Origin: Ruegeria sp. ANG-R
GTDB taxonomy: Bacteria > Pseudomonadota > Alphaproteobacteria > Rhodobacterales > Rhodobacteraceae
Direction of reading: 5' to 3'
Length of the DNA: 64,000 nt
NCBI RefSeq assembly: GCF_000813985.1
Contig: NZ_JWLJ01000004.1
Coordinates: 248,001-312,000, forward strand
In this document: one piece after another, positions 1-7,814 of the stretch
Layout: the number at the start of each line of letters is the position of its first letter
Numbering within the stretch: position 1 is the first letter of the stretch
Position numbers and translations under genes: made by a program
Notes under the pieces: generated by a model
What the model was told of the DNA's origin: nothing
The model's database searches: none
Seen by the model: the letters and a program-made list of their open reading frames with translations, nothing else

Positions 1-305
1 CAGCAGCGCTAAAGGTGGCTGATGATGCGCGAAAAGCCTGTGATGCAGCCGAAAACATGCCGCAGTGGGAGGCGCGGAACAGAGTGTTTCACCGGGCGAT
101 CCTGACCCCGTGCGGATTGCCGCGTTTGCTGCACACAATAGATGATTTGCATATCGCCAGCGCTCGGCATCTGTTCGCGCATTGGCGGCCAAAATGGGTG
201 CAGCGGATCGATACGGATCACGCAGCGATAATTCAGGCACTGAAAAGCAAAGACGTTTCGGCTGCGACATCGATTCTGGTGCGCCATATCCGCCGCGCAA
301 GCTGA
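1..305 (+). CDS. bioR: GntR-family regulator, C-terminal ligand domain, 5' end outside window (probable BioR)
   Basis: An open frame enters from the window edge (frame of position 3) and stops at 303-305. The visible ~100 residues look like the end of an FCD ligand-binding domain: an FHRAIL helix, then SARHLFAHW, and a final DHAAIIQALKSKD stretch with an RHI ending, where FCD proteins place metal or ligand-binding histidines. The DNA-binding domain lies outside. Just downstream is a perfect copy of the BioR operator (403-412) followed by bioY and bioB. BioR is the GntR-type biotin repressor of many alphaproteobacteria and is often encoded beside its targets. The GntR assignment is seen in the sequence; the BioR identity is inferred from context. 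Confidence 0.7.
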   Translation, partial: AALKVADDARKACDAAENMPQWEARNRVFHRAILTPCGLPRLLHTIDDLHIASARHLFAHWRPKWVQRIDTDHAAIIQALKSKDVSAATSILVRHIRRAS

Positions 306-361
306 CCCCTTCCGGCAGTTCAAAGGCAATTTGAGTTGCGTCGAAGATTTCGCTTGATTTT

Positions 362-371
362 TAATAGATAA
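362..371 (-). promoter_or_regulatory. Second, imperfect BioR-like operator
   Basis: TAATAGATAA differs from the reverse complement of the BioR consensus (TTATAGATAA) at one of ten bases. Its centre is 41 bp from the perfect site at 403-412, about four helical turns, so both would lie on the same DNA face. Weak alone; supported only by its neighbour. Confidence 0.35.
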
Positions 372-402
372 AAATGATGATGAAGATAGAATCTGGAAAT
401 AA

Positions 403-412
403 TTATCTATAA
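403..412 (+). promoter_or_regulatory. BioR operator upstream of bioY
   Basis: TTATCTATAA is a perfect match to the published alphaproteobacterial BioR motif TTATMTATAA. It lies 12 bases before the bioY start codon, where bound protein would block transcription start or elongation. It links the upstream GntR gene to bioY-bioB. The motif is seen; repression by biotin status is inferred. Confidence 0.75.
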
Positions 413-424
413 AAGAGAAATACG

Positions 425-1012
425 ATGAAAACCACGCCACAATCCGCCTTGCCCGCCATTGGTGCGCTCAGCCCTGCGGGACAGATCACCCGTGTCGTAA
501 TCGGCATCCTTCTGCTGACCGCCAGCGCCAAAGTCCAAGTGCCGTTCTGGCCCGTGCCGATGACCCTGCAAGTCGCGGCCGTCATGGCAATTGCAGCAGC
601 CTTTGGGATGCGCCTCGGCTCCGCGACCGTAATTGGCTATATGGTCGCCGGGGCTGTTGGTCTGCCGGTGTTCGCCGGGACGCCGGAAAAAGGCATCGGG
701 CTAGCTTATATGATGGGTGGAACGGGCGGCTATTTGCTGGGCTTTGTCGTCGCATCTTTCATTGTCGGCTGGGCGGCGGACCATCTGCGTAAGCTGCTTC
801 TGGTGCCTGTCATGCTGGCCGGTCTTGCGGTCATCTATGCGCTGGGTCTGGGATGGTTGGCCCAGTTCGTGCCTGCAGACAAAGTTCTGGTGTACGGTTT
901 CAGCCCGTTCATCTTGGGCGATCTTGTCAAGATAGCGCTGGCGGCAGTTCTGGTGATCGGTCTGCCGGCGGGCCTGATGCAGAAAATCCGTGGGTCGCAA
1001 ACGGATGCTTGA
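425..1012 (+). CDS. bioY: Biotin transporter substrate-binding subunit BioY
   Basis: 195-residue integral membrane protein, the normal BioY length, with about six hydrophobic segments. The N-terminal [15 protein letters not shown] stretch and the central [10 protein letters not shown] motif are family hallmarks of the S-component that binds biotin in ECF-type transporters. No ecfA/ecfT (bioM/bioN) genes lie beside it, so it may act alone or with a distant energising module; some BioY proteins work alone. The start is ATG at 425 behind AAAGAGAAATACG. The 3' end overlaps bioB by 8 bases, implying coupled translation. Probably repressed by BioR through the site at 403-412. Confidence 0.93.
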   Translation: MKTTPQSALPAIGALSPAGQITRVVIGILLLTASAKVQVPFWPVPMTLQVAAVMAIAAAFGMRLGSATVIGYMVAGAVGLPVFAGTPEKGIGLAYMMGGTGGYLLGFVVASFIVGWAADHLRKLLLVPVMLAGLAVIYALGLGWLAQFVPADKVLVYGFSPFILGDLVKIALAAVLVIGLPAGLMQKIRGSQTDA

Positions 1013-1970
1013 TTCTGCTCAAGACATCCGCAGCGACTGGACTGTCGACGAAGTGGAGGCGCTGTTGCGCCTCCCTCTGCTTGAGCTGGTAGGTCGCGCA
1101 AATGTGGTTCACCGGACGTATCACGATCCAAACGGCATCCAAAAAGCCAGCCTGCTGTCGATCAAAACCGGCAGTTGTCCCGAGGACTGCGCCTATTGTC
1201 CGCAATCCGCGCATCATCGCGAGGTTGAACTGACCAAGGAAAAATTGATGACCCCCGCGCATGTCATCTCGCTCGCCAAACGGGCGCGGGATGCGGGGGC
1301 CGAGCGGTTCTGTATGGGTGCCGCGTGGCGGCAGGTGCGGGATGGCGAAGAATTCGACAACGTTCTGGAAATGATCCGGGGCGTCCGCAACCTGGGGATG
1401 GAGGCCTGTGTGACGCTGGGTATGCTGAAACCGCATCAGGCCCAGCGGTTGGCCCAGGCGGGGCTGACGGCGTATAATCACAACCTTGATACCTCGCCCG
1501 AGTTCTATGCTGAGATCATCGGGACACGCACCTATCAGGATCGTCTGGAAACCCTCAGCTATTGTCGTGATGAAGGCATCGATCTGTGCTGTGGCGGTAT
1601 CATCGGCATGGGCGAAAGCCTGCGGGACCGTGCCTCATTGTTGCAAGTGCTGGCGAATTTCGATCCGCACCCGGAAAGCGTACCGATCAATGCGCTGATC
1701 CCGATCAAGGGGACTCCGCTGGCGCATCGTGAAAAGGTGGGGATATTCGATCTGGTGCGCATGGTTGCGGCCGCCCGGATCACCATGCCAGAGACGCGTG
1801 TGCGCCTGTCGGCTGGCCGCTCGGATTTCTCCACCGCCGAGCAGGCGTTGTGTTTTCTGGCCGGGGCAAATTCGGTGTTCTACGGAGATGTTTTGCTGAC
1901 CGCACCCAATGCCGGCACGCAAAATGACCAGGAAATGTTCGCTGCGCTTGGCGCCGTGGCCGAAGGTTGA
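1005..1970 (+). CDS. bioB: Biotin synthase BioB (radical SAM)
   Basis: Inserts sulfur into dethiobiotin to form biotin, using a radical-SAM 4Fe-4S cluster and an auxiliary 2Fe-2S cluster. From ATG 1005 the protein is 321 residues, with the radical SAM cysteines in CPEDCAYC at residues 58-65. [12 protein letters not shown] and GGIIGMGE are BioB-typical later motifs. An in-frame GTG at 990 is possible, but ATG 1005, overlapping the bioY stop by 8 bases, is the simpler start. No bioF, bioD, bioA or bioZ follows, so the rest of the pathway must be elsewhere or replaced by uptake of dethiobiotin or biotin through BioY. Confidence 0.95.
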   Translation: MLDSAQDIRSDWTVDEVEALLRLPLLELVGRANVVHRTYHDPNGIQKASLLSIKTGSCPEDCAYCPQSAHHREVELTKEKLMTPAHVISLAKRARDAGAERFCMGAAWRQVRDGEEFDNVLEMIRGVRNLGMEACVTLGMLKPHQAQRLAQAGLTAYNHNLDTSPEFYAEIIGTRTYQDRLETLSYCRDEGIDLCCGGIIGMGESLRDRASLLQVLANFDPHPESVPINALIPIKGTPLAHREKVGIFDLVRMVAAARITMPETRVRLSAGRSDFSTAEQALCFLAGANSVFYGDVLLTAPNAGTQNDQEMFAALGAVAEG

Positions 1971-2062
1971 CGCAAACAAGGGGGCCTGCGTCGCATTGCG
2001 CCATGGGTCCCGCTTGCGTATAGGCCACACCAACGTGAACAGATTCTCTAGGGAGACGCCCC

Positions 2063-2890
2063 ATGTCCAATGCGCAACTGGAAGCCGCCATCGAAGCCGC
2101 CTGGGAGGCACGCGATACAATCACCCCCGCCACCACCGGTGAACAGCGCGAGGCGATTGAGGAGACGCTGAATGCGTTGGACAGCGGATCGTTGCGTGTC
2201 GCCGAAAAGCAGGCTGATGGCAACTGGCATGTGAACCAGTGGGCCAAGAAAGCAGTGCTGTTGGGATTCCGTATCAAGGACATGGAAATCCAATCGGGTG
2301 GTCCGCAGGAAGGCGGCTGGTGGGACAAGGTGGACAGCAAGTTCGCGGGCTGGGGCGAGAACCAATGGCGCGCGGCTGGATTCCGCGCCGTACCCAACTG
2401 CGTCGTGCGTAAGTCGGCCTTCGTCGCGCCGGGTGTGGTGCTGATGCCGTCTTTCGTCAATCTGGGCGCCTATGTGGATGAGGGCACCATGGTCGACACC
2501 TGGGCCACAGTCGGGTCCTGCGCGCAGATCGGCAAAAACGTGCACCTGTCCGGCGGCGTCGGCATTGGCGGCGTGCTGGAGCCGATGCAGGCTGGTCCGA
2601 CCATTATCGAGGACAACTGCTTTATCGGTGCGCGTTCGGAAGTGGTCGAAGGCTGCATCGTCCGCGAGGGCTCGGTTTTGGGCATGGGCGTATTTATCGG
2701 CAAATCCACCAAGATCGTTGACCGTGAAACCGGCGAAGTCATGTATGGTGAGGTTCCGTCTTACTCAGTGGTTGTTGCCGGTTCGATGCCGTCCAAGAAC
2801 AATGTCAGCCTGTACTGCGCGGTGATCGTGAAGCGTGTTGACGAAAAGACCCGCTCGAAGACAGGGATCAACGAGTTGCTCCGCGATTAA
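2063..2890 (+). CDS. dapD: Tetrahydrodipicolinate N-succinyltransferase DapD
   Basis: Transfers succinyl from succinyl-CoA to tetrahydrodipicolinate in the lysine/meso-diaminopimelate pathway, feeding peptidoglycan. 275 residues, the usual family length: an N-terminal helical part (to about residue 100) and a left-handed beta-helix of hexapeptide repeats (for example [21 protein letters not shown] and later [11 protein letters not shown]), followed by a C-terminal [11 protein letters not shown] segment. A GGGAG ribosome site precedes ATG 2063. It is monocistronic with a strong terminator 25 bases downstream. dapE (5624) and a dapC-like gene (63147) are also in the window but not in the same operon. 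Confidence 0.96.
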   Translation: MSNAQLEAAIEAAWEARDTITPATTGEQREAIEETLNALDSGSLRVAEKQADGNWHVNQWAKKAVLLGFRIKDMEIQSGGPQEGGWWDKVDSKFAGWGENQWRAAGFRAVPNCVVRKSAFVAPGVVLMPSFVNLGAYVDEGTMVDTWATVGSCAQIGKNVHLSGGVGIGGVLEPMQAGPTIIEDNCFIGARSEVVEGCIVREGSVLGMGVFIGKSTKIVDRETGEVMYGEVPSYSVVVAGSMPSKNNVSLYCAVIVKRVDEKTRSKTGINELLRD

Positions 2891-2914
2891 GTATCCCCAC
2901 AAATCCAATGATCA

Positions 2915-2944
2915 GGGCTGCAAGACGCACTTGCAGCCCTTTTT
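2915..2944 (+). terminator. Intrinsic terminator of dapD
   Basis: GGGCTGCAAG (2915-2924), a 5-base loop and the perfect complement CTTGCAGCCC (2930-2939) are followed by five T. A textbook rho-independent terminator ending the dapD transcript and facing the oppositely oriented gene at 3007. Confidence 0.9.
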
Positions 2945-3006
2945 GATATCCCGAGTTTTCTGTGCCGGATTGAAGATCAGTTCAAGCCAGATGGCTCAGG
3001 AATTGT

Positions 3007-3849
3007 TCATCCCCTGTTGTCGCATTTCTCCGGAGCCATCAGATTGCTGATTTCGGACCCGGGCATCGCGTCTTCGGCATAGTCGAAGCTGCCATAGGTC
3101 TTCACCTCTTCCGCAGCCCGCTTCAACGCGCCCAGCGCCGCACGGGCAAATGACCCGCCAACACTGATGCGGCATACACCCGCCTGCGACAGCTGCTCCA
3201 CGGTATAGCGCGGGCCGGTAAGCCCCATCACGACGTTTACGGGTTTGTCGACCTCGGTGCAGACGGTTCTGATAGCCTCGATATCCGGCAGGCCCGGGGC
3301 ATAGAGCACATCTGCTCCGGCCTCCGAAAATGCTTGCAGACGATTAATAGTGTCGGTCAGATCAGTCTGCCCCCACAAAAAACCTTCGGCTCTGGCGGTC
3401 AAAAGGAAGGGCAGGTCTTTCGCGGCCTCCGCTGCTGCCTGAACGCGTTCCTTCGCCAGAGAGAGATCGTATATGGGCGTGTCTGGGTTTCCGGTCGCGT
3501 CTTCGATTGATCCGCCGATCAGACCCGTCTGACTTGCCATGCGAATGGTTTGTGCGCAGGTTTCCGGGGCTTGTCCGAACCCGTCTTCAAGATCGGCAGA
3601 AACCGGCAGATCGATGGCTGCAACGATTTCGGCTGCGTTTTCCAGAATTTCATCTCTGCCAAGCGCTGCAAAAGAGTCTCTTTTGCCCTTTGAGAACGCA
3701 TATCCAGCGCTGGTCGTTGCGAGGGCGTCAAAGCCCATGCTCTCAAGCAAGCGTGCAGAACCGGCATCCCAAGGGTTGGGAATCACGAAAGCGCCTTCCC
3801 TGTCGTGAAGGTTCTCGAAACGCTGAAATTTATCTTGTTGCTCTGACAT
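3007..3849 (-). CDS. Isocitrate lyase / PEP mutase superfamily protein
   Basis: 280 residues from an ATG at 3849, preceded by a GGGAG ribosome site. The TIM-barrel pattern of the PrpB/PEP mutase group is clear: IPNPWDAGSARLLESMGF at the N-terminus, LPVSADLEDGFGQ (metal-binding acidic loop), GGSIEDATG and FLLTARAEGFLWG. It lacks the K-[KR]-C-G-H catalytic-cysteine loop of true isocitrate and methylisocitrate lyases, so it is unlikely to be either. Members of this subgroup are annotated as 2,3-dimethylmalate lyase-like or carboxyphosphonoenolpyruvate mutase-like without proven substrates. It likely cleaves or makes a C-C (or C-P) bond of a small oxo-acid; the exact reaction cannot be called. 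It stands alone. Confidence 0.85.
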   Translation of the reverse strand: MSEQQDKFQRFENLHDREGAFVIPNPWDAGSARLLESMGFDALATTSAGYAFSKGKRDSFAALGRDEILENAAEIVAAIDLPVSADLEDGFGQAPETCAQTIRMASQTGLIGGSIEDATGNPDTPIYDLSLAKERVQAAAEAAKDLPFLLTARAEGFLWGQTDLTDTINRLQAFSEAGADVLYAPGLPDIEAIRTVCTEVDKPVNVVMGLTGPRYTVEQLSQAGVCRISVGGSFARAALGALKRAAEEVKTYGSFDYAEDAMPGSEISNLMAPEKCDNRG

Positions 3850-4016
3850 GTCGTACTCCCTCGTCCGATTTGGATGAAGGGTATATCCAAGCAGAACATA
3901 AAGCGAACAAAATATGTGGTGTGCAATCCGCAAGGATCGGCGAGCGTTCAAACTCTTCTGTCGAAACGACGGGCCCAACCTTGACCAGAACTTTATGCGC
4001 CGCTAAGGGCCGCGTT

Positions 4017-4361
4017 ATGGAAAAGCAAAAGAAACCCTCGCGCCAACAGGTCTATACACTGTTGGTTCAGATTGGTCGCAAGGATGGCGACGGGCTGCCC
4101 GATGGGGCGACCGGGGCGGCGTTGATGTGTTTTGCCAGCGGCGTGGATGAGGCAGAGGCCGTGCGCGAAACCGTGGCCATTCTGAAACAGGCCGATACAG
4201 CGCCTCTGGACGTCACCGGCTACGGTACGCTGGCCGAACGCGAGGCGCAGGGCCATGAGATTGACCCGGACGAGCGGGCGCTGATGCAGCGGGCGCTGGA
4301 TGAAAATGCGGTTATTGTCGCGCAGATGACGCCATTCTTCGGGGATGAAGAAACCGCCTAG
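4017..4361 (+). CDS. Conserved small protein of unknown function
   Basis: 114-residue soluble protein from ATG 4017. It starts with a basic segment ([13 protein letters not shown]) followed by a compact acidic alpha/beta-like body with [20 protein letters not shown] and a C-terminal acidic tail. I recognise no catalytic motif, signal peptide or membrane segment. Its stop codon overlaps that of the channel gene on the opposite strand by 4 bases, a tail-to-tail arrangement. The good initiation context and codon use matching its neighbours support it being real. Confidence 0.6.
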   Translation: MEKQKKPSRQQVYTLLVQIGRKDGDGLPDGATGAALMCFASGVDEAEAVRETVAILKQADTAPLDVTGYGTLAEREAQGHEIDPDERALMQRALDENAVIVAQMTPFFGDEETA

Positions 4362-5416
4362 TTCCGCGATCCGAACCATTTACGATAGATTTCGTCATAG
4401 GTGCCGTCTTCGCGCAGGGAAAGCAGCGCCTGATTGACGTCTTCGACCAGCGGCGATCCGGTCGGAAATGCGATCCCGTAATTCTCGCGCAGAAAGATTC
4501 CGCCAGTCATAGTCGCCAGCCTGCGCCCCTCATGCGAGGCGTAGTAGGACAGGATGGGGGCGTCGAATACGACTGCGTCCAGTTCTTTGTCGGTGAATGC
4601 CGTCAGCATTTCCTGAAGGTCGCCGTATCCGGTAAATTCGATCTCGCGCCGGTTCAGAAAGTTAGCTGCAGTCGAATCGGCTATGGTACCGACCTGTTTG
4701 CCATAGAGATCGTTGATCGAGTTCACGTTGCCGGTGATCGCGTCCACCGTCATTACCGACGTAATCCGCGCCGTAAAGACGGATACGATGAACAGCGAAG
4801 AAACCACCAGCACAACACCAAGCAGGCGCCCAAACGGCGTCCGAGGCATCCTTTCTTCGAATCCACCGTTGACCACGAGGTTGAGGGCCCACCAGAACGA
4901 AGGGAACCACGCCTCGTTCAGTTTGCGGTCAAAATAGGGTTGAGCGCGTTTCTCGAAGCTCCACATCAGCATCCCGCCGCCAAGCAATATGGCGAAGGCC
5001 AGGCCGATGGCGATAAACAATTCGCGCGACAGCAGCGCGTGCAGCAATGACGGCTGGCGCGCGGCCTCTGACGGCACCATGATCTGCAAACCGGCTTCGA
5101 AAATGGGCTGGGTGAAATCCATACGGGTCTCGCGCATGGCGGTAATCGAAATGTTTGCGATTGCCATGTCGGCAGAACCGTCCTGAACGGCGCTCAGCAT
5201 TTCGCCAAAGCTATCAACCCGGTTGATGGAATAGTCCCAACCCAGCGATTCGGATAGCGCGGCCAACAGATCCATCGAGAAGCCGGATTGGGCACCGTCT
5301 TCGACAAAGGAAAACGGAGGACGGGTTACCGTTGTAACCGTAAGGGTCTGAGCCTGGCTTTGCTGCGCGAATGTCGCGAAAGTCAGGCAGATCAATGCAA
5401 AGAAGACACGCTTCAT
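4358..5416 (-). CDS. GluR0-like ligand-gated ion channel with altered pore filter
   Basis: 352 residues with the layout of prokaryotic ionotropic glutamate receptors. A signal peptide (1-22) precedes the first half of an SBP_bac_3 amino-acid-binding domain (24-118, with RPPFSF and [14 protein letters not shown]). Then come transmembrane helix 1 (about 133-152), a re-entrant pore loop (172-191) and helix 2 (197-216), and finally the second half of the binding domain (224-350). In potassium-selective relatives the pore reads TVGYGD; here the aligned residues are NGGFEE (183-188), with the flanking FWWA and following proline conserved. It is therefore unlikely to be a classical K+ channel. The ligand is probably an amino acid (inferred). 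Monocistronic, divergent from dapE. Confidence 0.8.
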   Translation of the reverse strand: MKRVFFALICLTFATFAQQSQAQTLTVTTVTRPPFSFVEDGAQSGFSMDLLAALSESLGWDYSINRVDSFGEMLSAVQDGSADMAIANISITAMRETRMDFTQPIFEAGLQIMVPSEAARQPSLLHALLSRELFIAIGLAFAILLGGGMLMWSFEKRAQPYFDRKLNEAWFPSFWWALNLVVNGGFEERMPRTPFGRLLGVVLVVSSLFIVSVFTARITSVMTVDAITGNVNSINDLYGKQVGTIADSTAANFLNRREIEFTGYGDLQEMLTAFTDKELDAVVFDAPILSYYASHEGRRLATMTGGIFLRENYGIAFPTGSPLVEDVNQALLSLREDGTYDEIYRKWFGSRN

Positions 5417-5623
5417 GAGGACTCACCTGTTTCGCGGCGCTCTAACGCAATTCAGGGTGGCGCGGCAAGGCAGCCGCTAGGTCAACGCTTATGTTTTATC
5501 GGGGGTTCAAAACATGATGCCTGGGGGTTTGGTCCACAAATCTGACTATTCGGGGTTGGCAATCCGGGCAATTCGTTGAATCTGTGCAGGAACACCGGCA
5601 CCCTTCAGAACAAGAGGCCCCCA

Positions 5624-6763
5624 ATGACCGATCCAGTTGCGCTGACAGCAGATTTGATCCGTTGCCCTTCGGTCACACCCGAGGAAGGCGGGGCGCTGGT
5701 TCTGCTGCAGCGTGTGCTGACGGATGCGGGTTTCGAATGCACTCGCGTGGACCGTGGCGGCATCTGTAACCTGTTCGCCCGATGGGGCAAAAAAGGACAC
5801 GCGCGGAGTTTCGGCTTCAACGGTCACACGGATGTCGTTCCGGTGGGGGATGAGGCCGCCTGGACCATGTCGCCCTTTGGCGCAGAGATCCGTGATGGGG
5901 TGATGTATGGCCGTGGTACGACGGACATGAAATCGGGTGTGGCCGCCTTCGCCGCTGCGGCCATCGACTTTGTGCGCAACACACCGCCCGACGGAGCAGT
6001 CATCCTGACGATCACAGGTGATGAGGAAGGGGACGCGCTGGATGGCACTGTCGCTCTGCTGGATCACATGGACGCAGCGGATGAGCGGATGTCGGTTTGT
6101 CTGGTGGGGGAACCAACCTGCCCGAATACGATGGGTGAGATGATGAAGATCGGCCGACGTGGCTCGATGACCGCCTGGTTCACGGTGACCGGGGTGCAGG
6201 GGCATTCGGCTTATCCGCACCGGGCGAAGAATCCATTGCCCGCAATGGCGCGTCTGATGGATCGGTTGGCCAGTCGCGAACTGGATCAGGGAACCGATCA
6301 CTTTGATGCCTCGACCTTGGCTGTGGTGACGATCGACACGGGTAATCCCGCGACGAATGTCATTCCCGCGCAATGCGATGGAGCGGTGAATATCCGGTTT
6401 AACGACCTGCATTCCGGCGCAAGCCTGAGCGGCTGGCTGAAATCAGAAGCAGAGGCCGTTGCCGAGGCATTTGGCGTCGAGATCGAGACCCGGATCAAGG
6501 TATCCGGAGAGAGTTTTCTGACCCCACCGGGGCCTTTGTCTGATCTTGTGGCGCGGGCGGTCGAGGCGGAAACCGGCGTGCAGCCCGTGCTTTCGACGAC
6601 TGGCGGTACGTCGGATGCGCGGTTTGTCAAGAACCACTGCCCGGTGGTCGAATTCGGTTTGGTTGGGCGCACCATGCATCAGGTCGATGAATGCGTCGAG
6701 GTGGCGCAGATCGATCAACTCAAGGCGATCTATGCCCGTATCCTGACGGATTACTTCGCATGA
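5624..6763 (+). CDS. dapE: Succinyl-diaminopimelate desuccinylase DapE
   Basis: Zinc-dependent hydrolase releasing LL-diaminopimelate and succinate, two steps after DapD. 379 residues, typical length. Metal ligands are visible in [13 protein letters not shown] (His68 and Asp70) and [10 protein letters not shown] (Asp101); the catalytic Glu is in [12 protein letters not shown]; the C-terminal TGGTSDARF loop is typical. The dimerisation lid lies in the middle (about 180-290). Start is ATG 5624 behind AAGAGG. The stop overlaps the next gene as ATGA, so the three genes 5624-7757 look like one transcript. Confidence 0.95.
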   Translation: MTDPVALTADLIRCPSVTPEEGGALVLLQRVLTDAGFECTRVDRGGICNLFARWGKKGHARSFGFNGHTDVVPVGDEAAWTMSPFGAEIRDGVMYGRGTTDMKSGVAAFAAAAIDFVRNTPPDGAVILTITGDEEGDALDGTVALLDHMDAADERMSVCLVGEPTCPNTMGEMMKIGRRGSMTAWFTVTGVQGHSAYPHRAKNPLPAMARLMDRLASRELDQGTDHFDASTLAVVTIDTGNPATNVIPAQCDGAVNIRFNDLHSGASLSGWLKSEAEAVAEAFGVEIETRIKVSGESFLTPPGPLSDLVARAVEAETGVQPVLSTTGGTSDARFVKNHCPVVEFGLVGRTMHQVDECVEVAQIDQLKAIYARILTDYFA

Positions 6764-7185
6764 CTCGGAATATCGAAGTTACGCAGGACCTGCGCAGCTG
6801 TTTTGATCTTAGGCATCAGGTGTTCGTTGTCGAACAAGGTGTGCCCGCCCGTGAAGAACTGGATCACCTGGACGAAACCGCCACCCATCTTTTGGCGCAC
6901 GACGTGCTGGGCCCAGTAGGAACCGCGCGCATTGTGTTTGACGGCGACGTAGCAAAGATCGGCAGGGTCTGCGTCTTGGAGCGCGCGCGGGGGAGCGGGT
7001 TGGGCGCTGATCTGATCCGCAAAGCAGTTGAGCTTTGTGAAGGAACGGCGGGTATTGTCACAGTCAGGCTCGGCGCCCAGCTTCATGCGCTGAGCTTTTA
7101 TAGGAAACTGGGCTTTGTCGCCGTCGGCCCCACCTATTTGGATGCAGGGATCGAGCATCAGGACATGTCTCGGGAACTGACTTGA
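6760..7185 (+). CDS. GNAT-family N-acetyltransferase
   Basis: 141 residues; acetyl-CoA-dependent transferase fold resembling the ElaA group (start [19 protein letters not shown]). The motif-A loop is [12 protein letters not shown] (around residues 73-84), close to the R-x-x-G-x-G/A pyrophosphate-binding signature, and [14 protein letters not shown] supplies the C-terminal motif. The substrate is unknown. ATG 6760 overlaps the dapE stop by 4 bases and the stop overlaps the TTG of the next gene, so it is translationally linked to both. Confidence 0.85.
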   Translation: MTRNIEVTQDLRSCFDLRHQVFVVEQGVPAREELDHLDETATHLLAHDVLGPVGTARIVFDGDVAKIGRVCVLERARGSGLGADLIRKAVELCEGTAGIVTVRLGAQLHALSFYRKLGFVAVGPTYLDAGIEHQDMSRELT

Positions 7186-7757
7186 GACGCACACTGGTCA
7201 TCATGGTGAAAGAGCCGCGCCCGGGGCGGGTCAAGACGCGACTGGGACGCGATATCGGCATGACGGGCGCTGCCTGGTGGTTCCGGCATCAGACCCGATC
7301 TCTGACCCGGCGCTTGCGCGATCCGCGCTGGCAGATCGTTCTGGCCGTGTCTCCGGATCGTGAGGGGATGCGCAGTCGTGTCTGGCCTGTCGATCTGCCG
7401 CGCGCGGCGCAGGGGCGCGGTGATCTGGGTGATCGCATGGGGCGGATGTTGCGTGCTGCCCCCAAAGGGCCGGTTTGCCTGATCGGCGCGGATATTCCGG
7501 GAATAACGCGGGGTCACATCGCGCGGGCCTTTAACGCGCTGGGACGGGCTGAGATGGTATTTGGCCCTGCCCCCGACGGGGGGTACTGGCTGGTTGGCGC
7601 ACAGCGATATGGTGCGATACCCGCGCGGCTGTTTCAGGATGTGCGCTGGTCTACAGAATATGCGTTGGCCGACACGCTGGCTTCGGTTCGCGGGCACCGG
7701 GTGGCGCTGCTGGATCATCTGCGCGACGTGGATACCGTGGCCGATCTGCACGGCTGA
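7182..7757 (+). CDS. DUF2064 / glycosyltransferase-A-like protein
   Basis: 191 residues, TIGR04282/DUF2064 type, a nucleotide-diphospho-sugar transferase-like fold. The nucleotide-binding start LVIMVKEPRPGRVKTRLG and the central IGADIPGI and PAPDGGYWLVG motifs are family marks. Its substrate is unknown; relatives include CofC-like guanylyltransferases. The start appears to be TTG at 7182 overlapping the previous stop (TTGA); the alternative ATG at 7203 would remove the first beta-strand, so TTG is preferred. Third gene of the dapE transcript. Confidence 0.75.
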   Translation: MRRTLVIMVKEPRPGRVKTRLGRDIGMTGAAWWFRHQTRSLTRRLRDPRWQIVLAVSPDREGMRSRVWPVDLPRAAQGRGDLGDRMGRMLRAAPKGPVCLIGADIPGITRGHIARAFNALGRAEMVFGPAPDGGYWLVGAQRYGAIPARLFQDVRWSTEYALADTLASVRGHRVALLDHLRDVDTVADLHG

Positions 7758-7814
7758 ACCGATGCGCCGCTTTTTGGTCATGACGCGGTCGCATACCCGT
7801 GCTAGGCCAAACTC

